This document shows, one piece after another, positions 1 to 5,755 of a stretch of DNA of 5,755 bases. Position 1 is the first letter of the stretch. Each line of letters begins with the position of its first letter. The DNA comes from an uncultured Jeotgalicoccus sp. (GTDB lineage Bacteria > Bacillota > Bacilli > Staphylococcales > Salinicoccaceae): the NCBI GenBank assembly GCA_947631305.1, contig CANRKV010000107.1, positions 1 to 5,755 of the forward strand, read 5' to 3'. The notes below the pieces were generated by a model. That model ran no database searches. It was not told where the DNA came from and saw nothing but the letters and a program-made list of their open reading frames with translations. The position numbers were made by a program, and so were the translations under genes.

Positions 1-221
1 CTGCGGTCGCCTTTATCCTGAAATGTATACATTTCTTTATTTACAATATCTGTTGAGCCGCCCACTGCTCTGACAAAGAGATCAGTTGATTCGAACATCG
101 GTGTGCGGATTTCATCGTAGTTATAATTTTTCGCAATTTCATGAAGTTTTTTCTCGATAAACTGCCATTTATATGACTCTTTTGGCAATATATCCTGTGT
201 GCCTCTCGGTACCTGTATCAT
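1..221 (-). CDS. hisS: Histidyl-tRNA synthetase, N-terminal part (runs off left edge)
   Basis: Histidyl-tRNA synthetase is a cytosolic class II enzyme that charges tRNA-His with histidine using ATP. The ATG at 221-219 opens a frame that stays open for 73 codons to the window edge, so only the N-terminus is visible. Residues 5-13 read PRGTQDILP, the hallmark start of HisRS. Residues 38-50 (IRTPMFESTDLFV) and 53-66 (VGGSTDIVNKEMYT) match the conserved motif 1 region and the stretch that follows it. An AGGAG Shine-Dalgarno site at 234-230 lies 8 nt before the start. The gene has its own promoter and sits behind a T-box attenuator, so charged-tRNA levels should control its transcription. In Firmicutes aspS commonly follows hisS; that gene would lie outside this window. 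Identification is secure; the catalytic motifs 2 and 3 cannot be checked here. Confidence 0.97.
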   Translation of the reverse strand, partial: MIQVPRGTQDILPKESYKWQFIEKKLHEIAKNYNYDEIRTPMFESTDLFVRAVGGSTDIVNKEMYTFQDKGDR

Positions 222-244
222 AATTATCACTCCTGTTTTTTTAT

Positions 245-285
245 AAAAAAAATAAAATCCCTTATACCGAAAAACGGTATAAGGG
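245..285 (-). terminator. Intrinsic terminator of the hisS T-box leader
   Basis: On the minus strand an 11-bp perfect stem, CCCTTATACCG (285-275) with CGGTATAAGGG (269-259), closes a 5-nt T loop. It is followed by a broken T tract at 257-254 and 252-245. The 5' arm of the stem (C285-C283, T282) is the same segment that closes the T-box antiterminator, so the two structures exclude each other, as expected of a T-box attenuator. It is also the first terminator met by transcripts reading through from relA-dtd-lytH. Confidence 0.95.
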
Positions 286-495
286 ACGAAATGGTCGTGG
301 TGCCACCCTAAGTTCAGCACAAAAAAGTGCTCTCTATTACAGATAACGGCTGTGACCGCTGTATATACAGCTTCTCTAATCCGAAGTGTCGGCAAATATC
401 ATTTGAAGTATTCACTTTCAGCCTGGGTGAATTTCTCTGTGTCTCATTATTGATATTCTCTTCGTTAAGAAGGAAATGTATTAAGTTGAATTATT
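245..495 (-). ncRNA. T-box riboswitch leader of hisS (Asp- and/or His-responsive)
   Basis: This cis-acting leader binds uncharged tRNA and lets transcription continue into hisS. The T-box sequence AGGGTGGCACCACG lies at 309-296. The antiterminator is visible: 309-306 (AGGG) pairs with 285-282 (CCCT), 298-296 (ACG) pairs with 288-286 (CGT), and the UGGCACC bulge lies at 305-299. Stem I has a basal helix CGAAG (464-460) with CTTCG (386-382), a middle helix ATATCA (456-451) with TGATAT (401-396), and an apical helix ATTCAC (432-427) with GTGAAT (415-410) closed by an 11-nt loop. Hairpins at 371-358 (GCTGT/ACAGC) and 331-316 (AGCAC/GTGCT) fit the Stem II region and Stem III. The 3' side of the specifier loop contains GACAC at 390-386, so GAC (Asp) and CAC (His) overlap. 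The 5' end, about 495, is inferred from the promoter. The class is certain; which tRNA it reads is discussed in the findings. Confidence 0.95.
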
Positions 496-501
496 CTCTT
501 T

Positions 502-530
502 ATAATAGTCAGATTGCTTATCTTTGTCAA
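502..530 (-). promoter_or_regulatory. Sigma-A type promoter of the hisS T-box leader
   Basis: A perfect -35 box TTGACA at 530-525 and a -10 box TATTAT at 507-502 are separated by 17 bp, the optimal spacing for the housekeeping sigma factor. Transcription would start near 495, leaving room for a full Stem I. The -35 box begins one base after the lytH stop codon (534-532), so hisS can be transcribed alone or by read-through from lytH. Confidence 0.88.
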
Positions 531-531
531 G

Positions 532-1269
532 CTAACGACTTAAATAACTGTCTATGCCTTCCATAATTGCCGTAACCATTTCGCCCTGATATTCTTCCTG
601 ATTTAAAATATAATCATCGAACTCATTGCTTAAATAGCCGAGTTCAATTAATACTCCGGGATAATCGAGCTGCCAGACGACCTGGTACTCCATGACCTGA
701 TTGCCGCGGTTATAAAGAAGAGAATGCTCATCGAGCGCAGCATTTAAATGCTTGCCGAAATCTTCCTGATTCGGATAAGTATAAAATGTCGTGAACCCTG
801 AAATTGCAGGGTCATCAAAAGCGTCACTGTGCAGACTGATAAATAAATCCGCTTCGACTTTACGATCATCGAGACTGACAGTTTCGTCCGCTCCGCGGGT
901 CATAATTACTTCTGCTCCCGCTGCAGTCAGCTGACTCTCAAGCTGTGAAGCGATTGAGTAAACTACATGGTCTTCATCTTCCCCGTAATTGCTCGGCGCA
1001 CCGGGGTCATCCCCGCCGTGTCCCGGATCAAGTGCCACTGTCGTACCGCTGAAATCATAACTCACTGCTTCTTCATTACCTGTGAAGTCCATAGTAATTA
1101 ATTCTTCAGGTTCATGTATGACATTTTTATAAACGTAAACCGAAATTAACACTATACCCAGCGCAATAATTATAAAAAAGAGCGGTTTAACGTACAGATG
1201 CTTTTTGTACTTAAGGAAATAACCGATTGCTTCCGCAGTTTTTTTGAAGATTGATTTAAGTGAATCCAT
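532..1269 (-). CDS. lytH: Membrane-anchored N-acetylmuramoyl-L-alanine amidase, LytH-type, without SH3b domain
   Basis: The 245-residue protein is a zinc amidase (Amidase_3 family) that cuts between MurNAc and L-Ala of the peptide stem. In S. aureus LytH acts with the membrane partner ActH to control where new cell wall is made; that partnership is known from S. aureus and only inferred here. Residues 1-28 are basic and cytoplasmic-looking, about 29-47 form one hydrophobic membrane segment, and a short linker leads to the catalytic domain from about 74. Visible catalytic features are LDPGHGG (80-86, Zn ligand His84), an acidic cluster with a likely Zn ligand Glu99, SLHSDA (145-150, Zn ligand His147) and LIELGYLSN (207-215, catalytic Glu209). 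S. aureus LytH is about 291 residues with an SH3b domain between anchor and amidase; here only about 25 residues separate them. The start ATG overlaps the dtd stop (TGATG) with only a weak, distant purine-rich site, suggesting translational coupling. Confidence 0.93.
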   Translation of the reverse strand: MDSLKSIFKKTAEAIGYFLKYKKHLYVKPLFFIIIALGIVLISVYVYKNVIHEPEELITMDFTGNEEAVSYDFSGTTVALDPGHGGDDPGAPSNYGEDEDHVVYSIASQLESQLTAAGAEVIMTRGADETVSLDDRKVEADLFISLHSDAFDDPAISGFTTFYTYPNQEDFGKHLNAALDEHSLLYNRGNQVMEYQVVWQLDYPGVLIELGYLSNEFDDYILNQEEYQGEMVTAIMEGIDSYLSR

Positions 1270-1721
1270 CAGATAACTTTACCGCCCTCGGCTTCGTAAA
1301 TAATAGTAATGGGACCGTCATTTGTCAGCCTCACATCCATATGTTCCCCGAAAAAGCCTTCTTTAACGACGATATCTTCAGCGCGGAGTGCTTCGTTAAA
1401 TACTTTATAAAGTACTCGTGCATCTTCGCCTGAAGCCGCTTCAGTAAAACTCGGACGGTTGCCTTTTAAAGTGGACGCATACAGTGTAAACTGCGACACA
1501 CTTAAAATTTCTCCGCCGACTTCTTTTATCGATAAATTAATTTTACCGTCTTTATCTTCAAAAACACGGGCATTTGCAATCTTTCTTGCAAGAATACGGG
1601 CGTCGTCTTCAGTAGATGATTTGCTGACACCTACTAATAAACAGTAGCCGTCATTTATTTCATTAAACATTTCGTTGTTGGCAACCAGTGCGTGTGAAAC
1701 TTTCTGTAAAATGATTTTCAT
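1269..1721 (-). CDS. dtd: D-aminoacyl-tRNA deacylase
   Basis: DTD is a dimeric cytosolic proofreading enzyme that hydrolyses D-aminoacyl-tRNAs (and Gly-tRNA-Ala), keeping D-amino acids out of proteins. The product is 150 residues, the normal length. It carries both family signatures: SQFTLYA at 76-82, followed by KGNRPSF (86-92), and NDGPIT at 134-139 with the Gly136-Pro137 pair that in DTD forms the cross-subunit cis Gly-Pro chirality filter. GYCLLVGV (25-32) and the ANARVFED block (49-56) also fit. The ATG at 1721-1719 follows the relA stop by 9 nt, and GAGG at 1732-1729, overlapping the relA stop codon, serves as Shine-Dalgarno site 7 nt upstream. The stop codon shares one base with the lytH start. 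This places it as the middle gene of relA-dtd-lytH, an order also found in staphylococci. Confidence 0.97.
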   Translation of the reverse strand: MKIILQKVSHALVANNEMFNEINDGYCLLVGVSKSSTEDDARILARKIANARVFEDKDGKINLSIKEVGGEILSVSQFTLYASTLKGNRPSFTEAASGEDARVLYKVFNEALRAEDIVVKEGFFGEHMDVRLTNDGPITIIYEAEGGKVI

Positions 1722-1730
1722 CTCTATACC

Positions 1731-3905
1731 TCACTTAAATACGCGTTCAACGCTGTATATGTCTTTTAATTGTTTAATTCTGTCGACTGCACGGTGCAGT
1801 TCATGTTTGTTCGGCACCATAATCGATAAACTGACTTTTGCCTGTTTCGTTTCGTCTGCGTGTCCGTTAACACGTGTAATCGGCACTTTCAAACTGGAAA
1901 TTAAATTTAAAATTTCATTGACCAGCCCGTTGCGGTCGTAGCCTGTAATTTCGAGATCAACCTGATACCGCTTATCGAGACTCTTGTTGCCGACCCATTC
2001 AACATCGATCAGACGTTCGGTTTCATGCATAATGTTCGGACAGGTTGCCACGTGTACTTTTACGCCGTGCCCTTTTGTTATATAACCGATAATGTCGTCT
2101 CCCGGAATCGGATTGCAGCATTTGGATAAATTGATAAGCATATTATCCATACCCTCAACATATACGCCGGACTCTGTCGTAATTTCCTTATAATGATGTC
2201 TGCGGTCAATCTCTTCAATCTGGTTCGACTTCAGTTCTGTTTCCTTAATTTTTTCAAGGAGACGGTTCGTCACCTGATTCGCTGTCACTCCGCCGAAGCC
2301 GATCATCGCAAACAAATCATCTTCTTCGTTCAGATTATATCGTGAAAGAACACTGTCTACATTAGAATCATGAATGACGTCATCGGGATTATATCCGCGC
2401 GCTTTAATTTCAAGGTCAACAGCCTGACGCCCTTTTTCAATGTTTACTTTACGGTCCTGTTTCTTAAAGAATGAACGGATTTTATTGCGTGCACTCGATG
2501 TTTTGACCATTTTCATCCAGTCAATACTTGGTCCGTACGACTGCTTGCTCGTTCTGATTTCTAAAATGTCACCTGTCTCAAGTTCATGGTCAATCGGGAC
2601 GATTTTACCATTTACTTTGGCACCGACCATCTTGTTCCCTACTTCGGAGTGAACCTGATAAGCGAAGTCAATCGGAATTGCGCCCTGCGGCAGTTCAATA
2701 ACATCACCGTCCGGTGTAAAGACGTATACTTTATCGCTTAATAGATCCGTTTTTAATGCAGCCATAAATTCCTCTGCATCAGGATTATCCGTCTCGTTGC
2801 CGACGATATCTTTAAACCAGTCAAGACGTGCATCGAGCGAAGCTTTGTCCGCATCGACACCTTCTTTATATGCCCAGTGTGCGGCCACACCATGTTCTGC
2901 GATTTCATGCATTTCATGTGTGCGAATCTGAATCTCAAGCGGATCGCCGTTCGGTCCGACTACAGTCGTATGAAGCGACTGGTACATATTCGGTTTCGGC
3001 ATTGCAATATAGTCTTTAAATCTGCCCGGCATCGGACGCCATATTGTATGAATAATACCGAGTGCTGCGTAACAGTCTTTCACGTCGTTGACGAGTACAC
3101 GGATTGCGAGCAGATCAAATATCTGTTCGAACTGTTTTGACTGCTTCTGCATCTTTTTGTAAATACTGTATATATGTTTCGGACGTCCGGATAAGTTATG
3201 ATCCACCGAACTGTCATCGAGCTCTGAATCTATTTTTTCAATTGCTTCGTCAATAACATTTTCCCGTTCACTGCGTTTCTTTTTCATCAGACTGACAATA
3301 CGGAAATACTGTCCGGGCTCTATGTATCTGAGTGCTATATCTTCAAGCTCCCATTTAATGCTTGAAATACCAAGACGGTGAGCGAGCGGTGCATATATTT
3401 CCAGCGTTTCACGCGAGATACGCACCTGTTTTTCTTCAGGCATTGCTTTCAGCGTGCGCATATTGTGAAGACGGTCAGCAAGTTTTACTAAAATCACACG
3501 GATATCTTTCGCAATTGCGATAAACAGTTTACGGTGATTTTCAGCCTGCTGCTCCTGCTGAGAACGGTATTTTACTTTTTCAAGTTTCGTTACACCATCT
3601 ACGATAATCGCCACTTCTTCATTGAACATGCCGATTAAATCGTCATATGTATACTGGGTATCTTCAACGACATCATGCAGAAATCCTGCAACAATTGTCG
3701 GCGCATCGAGTTTCAGCTCTGCTAAGATTCCCGCAACCTGTACAGGGTGTGCAATATATGGCAGACCATTCTTACGGAACTGTCCCTCGTGTGCTTCATG
3801 TGCCAGCTCATATGCTTTTTTGATCAGCAGCATATCGCTGTCATCGAGATAATCACCGCACATATTGAAAACATCTTTTGCTGTATACGGGTATTCCTTA
3901 TCCAT
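1731..3905 (-). CDS. relA: Bifunctional (p)ppGpp synthetase/hydrolase, long RelA/SpoT homologue (Rel)
   Basis: Rel makes (p)ppGpp from ATP and GTP/GDP when uncharged tRNA stalls ribosomes, and also hydrolyses it. From the ATG at 3905 the protein has 724 residues, typical for Firmicute Rel. The N-terminal HD hydrolase domain has the Mn site residues His53, His77, Asp78 and Asp144 (HPVQ, FLHDVVED, LADRLHN) plus Glu81-Asp82; this numbering equals that of streptococcal Rel, which supports the ATG start. The synthetase domain contains Asp264 (FDLLAIRV), the RFKD motif of bifunctional enzymes (295-298) and LEIQIRT (323-329). A TGS domain follows (about 391-453), then a helical region, a conserved-Cys/zinc-finger segment (SKCCNPIPGDD at 594-604, Cys622) and a C-terminal ACT domain (about 648-724). 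Both catalytic sites look intact. It heads the relA-dtd-lytH group and probably has its own promoter in the apt-relA gap. Confidence 0.97.
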   Translation of the reverse strand: MDKEYPYTAKDVFNMCGDYLDDSDMLLIKKAYELAHEAHEGQFRKNGLPYIAHPVQVAGILAELKLDAPTIVAGFLHDVVEDTQYTYDDLIGMFNEEVAIIVDGVTKLEKVKYRSQQEQQAENHRKLFIAIAKDIRVILVKLADRLHNMRTLKAMPEEKQVRISRETLEIYAPLAHRLGISSIKWELEDIALRYIEPGQYFRIVSLMKKKRSERENVIDEAIEKIDSELDDSSVDHNLSGRPKHIYSIYKKMQKQSKQFEQIFDLLAIRVLVNDVKDCYAALGIIHTIWRPMPGRFKDYIAMPKPNMYQSLHTTVVGPNGDPLEIQIRTHEMHEIAEHGVAAHWAYKEGVDADKASLDARLDWFKDIVGNETDNPDAEEFMAALKTDLLSDKVYVFTPDGDVIELPQGAIPIDFAYQVHSEVGNKMVGAKVNGKIVPIDHELETGDILEIRTSKQSYGPSIDWMKMVKTSSARNKIRSFFKKQDRKVNIEKGRQAVDLEIKARGYNPDDVIHDSNVDSVLSRYNLNEEDDLFAMIGFGGVTANQVTNRLLEKIKETELKSNQIEEIDRRHHYKEITTESGVYVEGMDNMLINLSKCCNPIPGDDIIGYITKGHGVKVHVATCPNIMHETERLIDVEWVGNKSLDKRYQVDLEITGYDRNGLVNEILNLISSLKVPITRVNGHADETKQAKVSLSIMVPNKHELHRAVDRIKQLKDIYSVERVFK

Positions 3906-3918
3906 GATCACGCCACCC
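3903..3918 (-). promoter_or_regulatory. Ribosome binding site deciding the relA start
   Basis: A purine-rich GGGTGG at 3918-3913 lies 7 nt before the ATG at 3905-3903 but only 1 nt before an in-frame GTG at 3911-3909. The longer reading would add only two residues. Spacing, the preference for ATG and similarity to the S. aureus N-terminus all favour the ATG. Confidence 0.65.
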
Positions 3919-3937
3919 TTCCCTGAAATTTATATAT

Positions 3938-3966
3938 AAAATAATAATACTACAAATAAATGTCTA
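3938..3966 (-). promoter_or_regulatory. Possible promoter of relA-dtd-lytH
   Basis: In the roughly 80-bp gap between the apt terminator and relA, TAGACA (3966-3961, five of six matches to the -35 consensus) is followed after 17 bp by TATTTT (3943-3938, four of six matches to -10). The surrounding DNA is very AT-rich and offers other possible -10 boxes, so the exact elements are uncertain. A promoter is expected here because a terminator lies just upstream. Confidence 0.45.
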
Positions 3967-3984
3967 AAGAAACCGAACCTATAG

Positions 3985-4010
3985 AAAAAAGCCTGTATTT
4001 ACAGGCTTTT
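3985..4010 (-). terminator. Intrinsic terminator after apt
   Basis: GCCTGT (4006-4001) pairs with ACAGGC (3996-3991) around the 4-nt loop AAAT. Flanking A and T runs extend the stem to 10 bp, and the minus-strand 3' side ends in six T residues (3990-3985). The A run begins one base after the apt stop codon (4014-4012). The symmetric A/T flanks would let it work in either direction, but no plus-strand gene is seen here. Confidence 0.88.
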
Positions 4011-4011
4011 C

Positions 4012-4530
4012 TTAACTTTCATAAGTGATTAATGAAATTGTATCATAACCTTCGAGCAAATCCATTCCATTTAAATACTCAAGTTCAATAAGGAATGCAA
4101 TTCCGACTACAATGCCGCCCATTGCTTCGATTAATTTAATCGTCGCCATGATCGTACCGCCGGTTGCTAAGAGGTCATCCGTAATCAGCACACGCTGACC
4201 GGGTTTAATCGCATCTTTGTGCATTGTCAGCACGTTTGTGCCGTATTCAAGTTCGTATTCGAACTCCAGTACTTCGCGAGGTAATTTACCTTTTTTACGT
4301 ACCGGTGCAAACCCGATTTCCATGCTGTAGGCTACCGGGCAGCCGATAATAAATCCGCGTGCTTCAGGTCCGACAACGATATCCACATCTTTCGCATCGG
4401 CGTACTCTACAATCTGGTCAGTTGCATATTTATATGCAGGACCGTTGTCCATAATCGTAGTGATGTCTTTAAAACTGACACCTTCTTTTGGCCAGTTTTC
4501 AACTTCTGATACATACTGTTTTAAATCCAT
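4012..4530 (-). CDS. apt: Adenine phosphoribosyltransferase
   Basis: Apt salvages adenine by joining it to PRPP, giving AMP and pyrophosphate in the cytosol. The product is 172 residues from the ATG at 4530-4528, equal to the S. aureus enzyme as I recall it. The PRPP-binding signature of type I phosphoribosyltransferases, VLITDDLLATGGT (114-126) with the acidic pair Asp118-Asp119, is intact. GPEARGFI (54-61) and the flexible catalytic loop around RKKGKLPRE (78-86) match the Apt subfamily. Longer readings of the frame (four extra codons from a TTG at 4542) would begin inside the Shine-Dalgarno site and are not credible. It starts 13 nt after recJ, so the two are probably cotranscribed, and an intrinsic terminator closes the unit. 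The recJ-apt-relA order is common in Firmicutes. Confidence 0.97.
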   Translation of the reverse strand: MDLKQYVSEVENWPKEGVSFKDITTIMDNGPAYKYATDQIVEYADAKDVDIVVGPEARGFIIGCPVAYSMEIGFAPVRKKGKLPREVLEFEYELEYGTNVLTMHKDAIKPGQRVLITDDLLATGGTIMATIKLIEAMGGIVVGIAFLIELEYLNGMDLLEGYDTISLITYES

Positions 4531-4540
4531 AATTTCCTCC
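4528..4540 (-). promoter_or_regulatory. Ribosome binding site deciding the apt start
   Basis: A perfect GGAGG at 4540-4536 lies 5 nt before the ATG at 4530-4528. It sits in the 13-nt gap after the recJ stop (4546-4544) and rules out the upstream TTG at 4542, which overlaps it. Confidence 0.9.
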
Positions 4541-4543
4541 AAT

Positions 4544-5755
4544 TTACGTTGTAATTAATGTACGTAAATAATCTTTCATATTTTGGCCGGAAGACATTTT
4601 AAGTTTGGCTTCGGCTTCAATTTTAGTAGTTAAGCGTTTTAAATATTGACTGTTTTCTATATTAATTGAGCTCTGTACTTCATCCTTATATACTATACCA
4701 CTTTCGAGCCGAATTCGTGACAAATCTGCTAAAATATCGATAATAATTTTTAAGTTTCTCATCGATGTGCCTATTCTCTCAGCAAGATGCGGCGCATGAA
4801 TTGATAAATCAATCGCCCCGTCTTTTGCCTTCATTATTATTTCATCCGCAGACTCAATTAATTGCTTCGATGGCAGTCCTTCAAAGAACAATTCATTTTT
4901 ATCGTTGAAGATAACGATAATTTTAGAAGCCTGCAGTCCTTTCATTGTCGTCTTCAATTCTTCAAGGTCGTAAGGAATATCCCGAAGCACTAAAGTGCTG
5001 ACCGCAATCGGCAGTGACTCACCATATGTGAAGTAATTATTTTTACCATCATTATCTTCACTTGTGACAAACAGATCATCCTGTTTTATCAGTGAAAAAT
5101 CCTGTTCATTCTTTGCGCGCATATCTATAATCTGCAGATCGTCGATACGTGCATCGAGCAGCACCATCTGCAGCGTGCGTTTATGATTAAAATCATTAAT
5201 GTTTAAAGAACCAATCAGACTGATTTTATCTCCAGCCTGAACTTCATTGTGCAGAAAACCGAATTTAAAGCCGATAATATCAATATCCAGTTCCTGGAGT
5301 GTAATTTTAATATGGGATAAATCCTTGCCGACCTGACGGATACTTTTAACCGTCTGGTTTGTAATCATAAATACGGGCTTGTTAAAGTCCTTGCCGAAAG
5401 GTTTTAATCTGCGGATTCTCTCAAAATCTTTCAGCGTTAAATTATCATTGGTAATTTTATAATCAATATACTGAATCGGTTTTAAGTTCAATTCAAGGTT
5501 ATTAAAATATGCTGTCACAGTTTCTTTAAATTCATTAATCGAGTCTTCATAAACGGATAAGCCGAGTGCCTGTGAATGACCGCCGAGTGTTGCGAAATAA
5601 TCCTGATGTTTTTTTAGTACAGCGAGCAGGTCAATGCCCTCGATAGAACGTGCCGAGCCTTTAAATACATCAAAGTCACTGCTCATTACAATAGCCGGCT
5701 TGCCGAACTGGTCGACCAGTCTTGAGGCTACTATCCCTAAAACACCCTGATGCCA
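4544..5755 (-). CDS. recJ: Single-stranded-DNA-specific exonuclease RecJ, C-terminal part (runs off right edge)
   Basis: RecJ degrades single-stranded DNA 5' to 3' in recombination and repair. The frame is open to the window edge: codons 1-23 at 5755-5687 read WHQGVLGIVASRLVDQ and onward, well-conserved RecJ sequence, so the ATG at 5686 is an internal methionine and not the start. The 403 residues present cover the DHHA1 nucleic-acid-binding domain (KGSARSIEG around 32-40, LGGHSQALG around 56-64), an OB-fold region (about 115-205) and a weakly conserved tail of about 200 residues matching the extra C-terminal domain of Firmicute RecJ (RecJ_C). The DHH catalytic domain with its metal-binding motifs lies outside the window. 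The GGHxxAxG pattern is kept, though Leu follows the conserved Ala where a second Ala is usual. The TAA at 4546-4544 precedes apt by 13 nt. Confidence 0.94.
   Translation of the reverse strand, partial: WHQGVLGIVASRLVDQFGKPAIVMSSDFDVFKGSARSIEGIDLLAVLKKHQDYFATLGGHSQALGLSVYEDSINEFKETVTAYFNNLELNLKPIQYIDYKITNDNLTLKDFERIRRLKPFGKDFNKPVFMITNQTVKSIRQVGKDLSHIKITLQELDIDIIGFKFGFLHNEVQAGDKISLIGSLNINDFNHKRTLQMVLLDARIDDLQIIDMRAKNEQDFSLIKQDDLFVTSEDNDGKNNYFTYGESLPIAVSTLVLRDIPYDLEELKTTMKGLQASKIIVIFNDKNELFFEGLPSKQLIESADEIIMKAKDGAIDLSIHAPHLAERIGTSMRNLKIIIDILADLSRIRLESGIVYKDEVQSSINIENSQYLKRLTTKIEAEAKLKMSSGQNMKDYLRTLITT

Noticed and set aside
358..371. Perfect palindrome GCTGTATATACAGC, considered as a repressor operator
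   Set aside because: It lies inside the transcribed T-box leader between Stem I and Stem III, where a small hairpin (Stem II region) is expected, so RNA structure explains it.
327..566. Plus-strand open frame of 79 codons
   Set aside because: It lies antisense to the T-box leader, promoter and lytH end, has no recognisable protein features, and its cysteine/serine-rich product looks like a chance frame through structured RNA sequence.
1459..1941. Plus-strand open frames opposite dtd and the relA 3' end
   Set aside because: They are shadows of strongly conserved minus-strand genes, without family resemblance or a gene-like arrangement.
2440..3852. Several short frames (61-87 codons) on both strands inside relA
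   Set aside because: All overlap the intact conserved relA frame and give low-complexity or Cys/His/Ser-rich products typical of off-frame reading.
3909..3911. GTG start for relA, adding two residues
   Set aside because: The Shine-Dalgarno site would be only 1 nt away, while the ATG at 3905 has proper spacing and gives residue numbers that match characterised Rel proteins.
4544..5686. Reading recJ as a complete 380-codon gene starting at the ATG at 5686
   Set aside because: The same frame continues upstream to the window edge with conserved RecJ sequence, so this ATG is internal and the gene is cut by the window.

Overview
The window is a stretch of Staphylococcaceae-type chromosome with every gene on the minus strand, so transcription runs from high to low coordinates: recJ (3' part) > apt > relA > dtd > lytH > T-box leader > hisS (5' part). 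This order, and protein sequences that resemble the S. aureus proteins as I remember them (for example RelA opening M-D-K-E-Y-P-Y and Apt opening M-D-L-K-Q-Y-V), point to Staphylococcus or a close relative such as Macrococcus, Jeotgalicoccus or Salinicoccus. I cannot fix the genus by reading alone. The DNA is moderately AT-rich with good Shine-Dalgarno sites, and I see no mobile element, CRISPR array, tRNA or rRNA.

Layout, in the direction of transcription. (1) 5755-4544: the C-terminal 403 codons of the single-strand DNA exonuclease RecJ, open at the window edge, then apt (4530-4012) only 13 nt later. A compact intrinsic terminator begins one base after the apt stop. (2) 3905-532: relA, dtd and lytH packed together (9-nt gap, then a 1-nt TGATG overlap), probably from a promoter in the short apt-relA gap. 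(3) 530-245: a strong sigma-A type promoter whose -35 box starts one base after the lytH stop, followed by a complete T-box riboswitch with Stem I, antiterminator and terminator. (4) 221-1: the first 73 codons of hisS, running off the left edge.

Functionally this is housekeeping: DNA repair, purine salvage, (p)ppGpp metabolism, removal of D-amino acids from tRNA, peptidoglycan remodelling and tRNA charging. The relA-dtd-lytH transcript has no terminator of its own, so the hisS T-box terminator is also the first stop signal it meets.

I do not see a wholly undescribed system. Two points merit a second look. The T-box in front of hisS carries features that fit tRNA-Asp (GAC followed by a purine in the specifier loop, and a UGGC acceptor-binding sequence that pairs with G73) at least as well as tRNA-His, with a His codon CAC overlapping the Asp codon by one base. 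Also, the LytH amidase appears to lack the SH3b domain that sits between membrane anchor and catalytic domain in S. aureus LytH.
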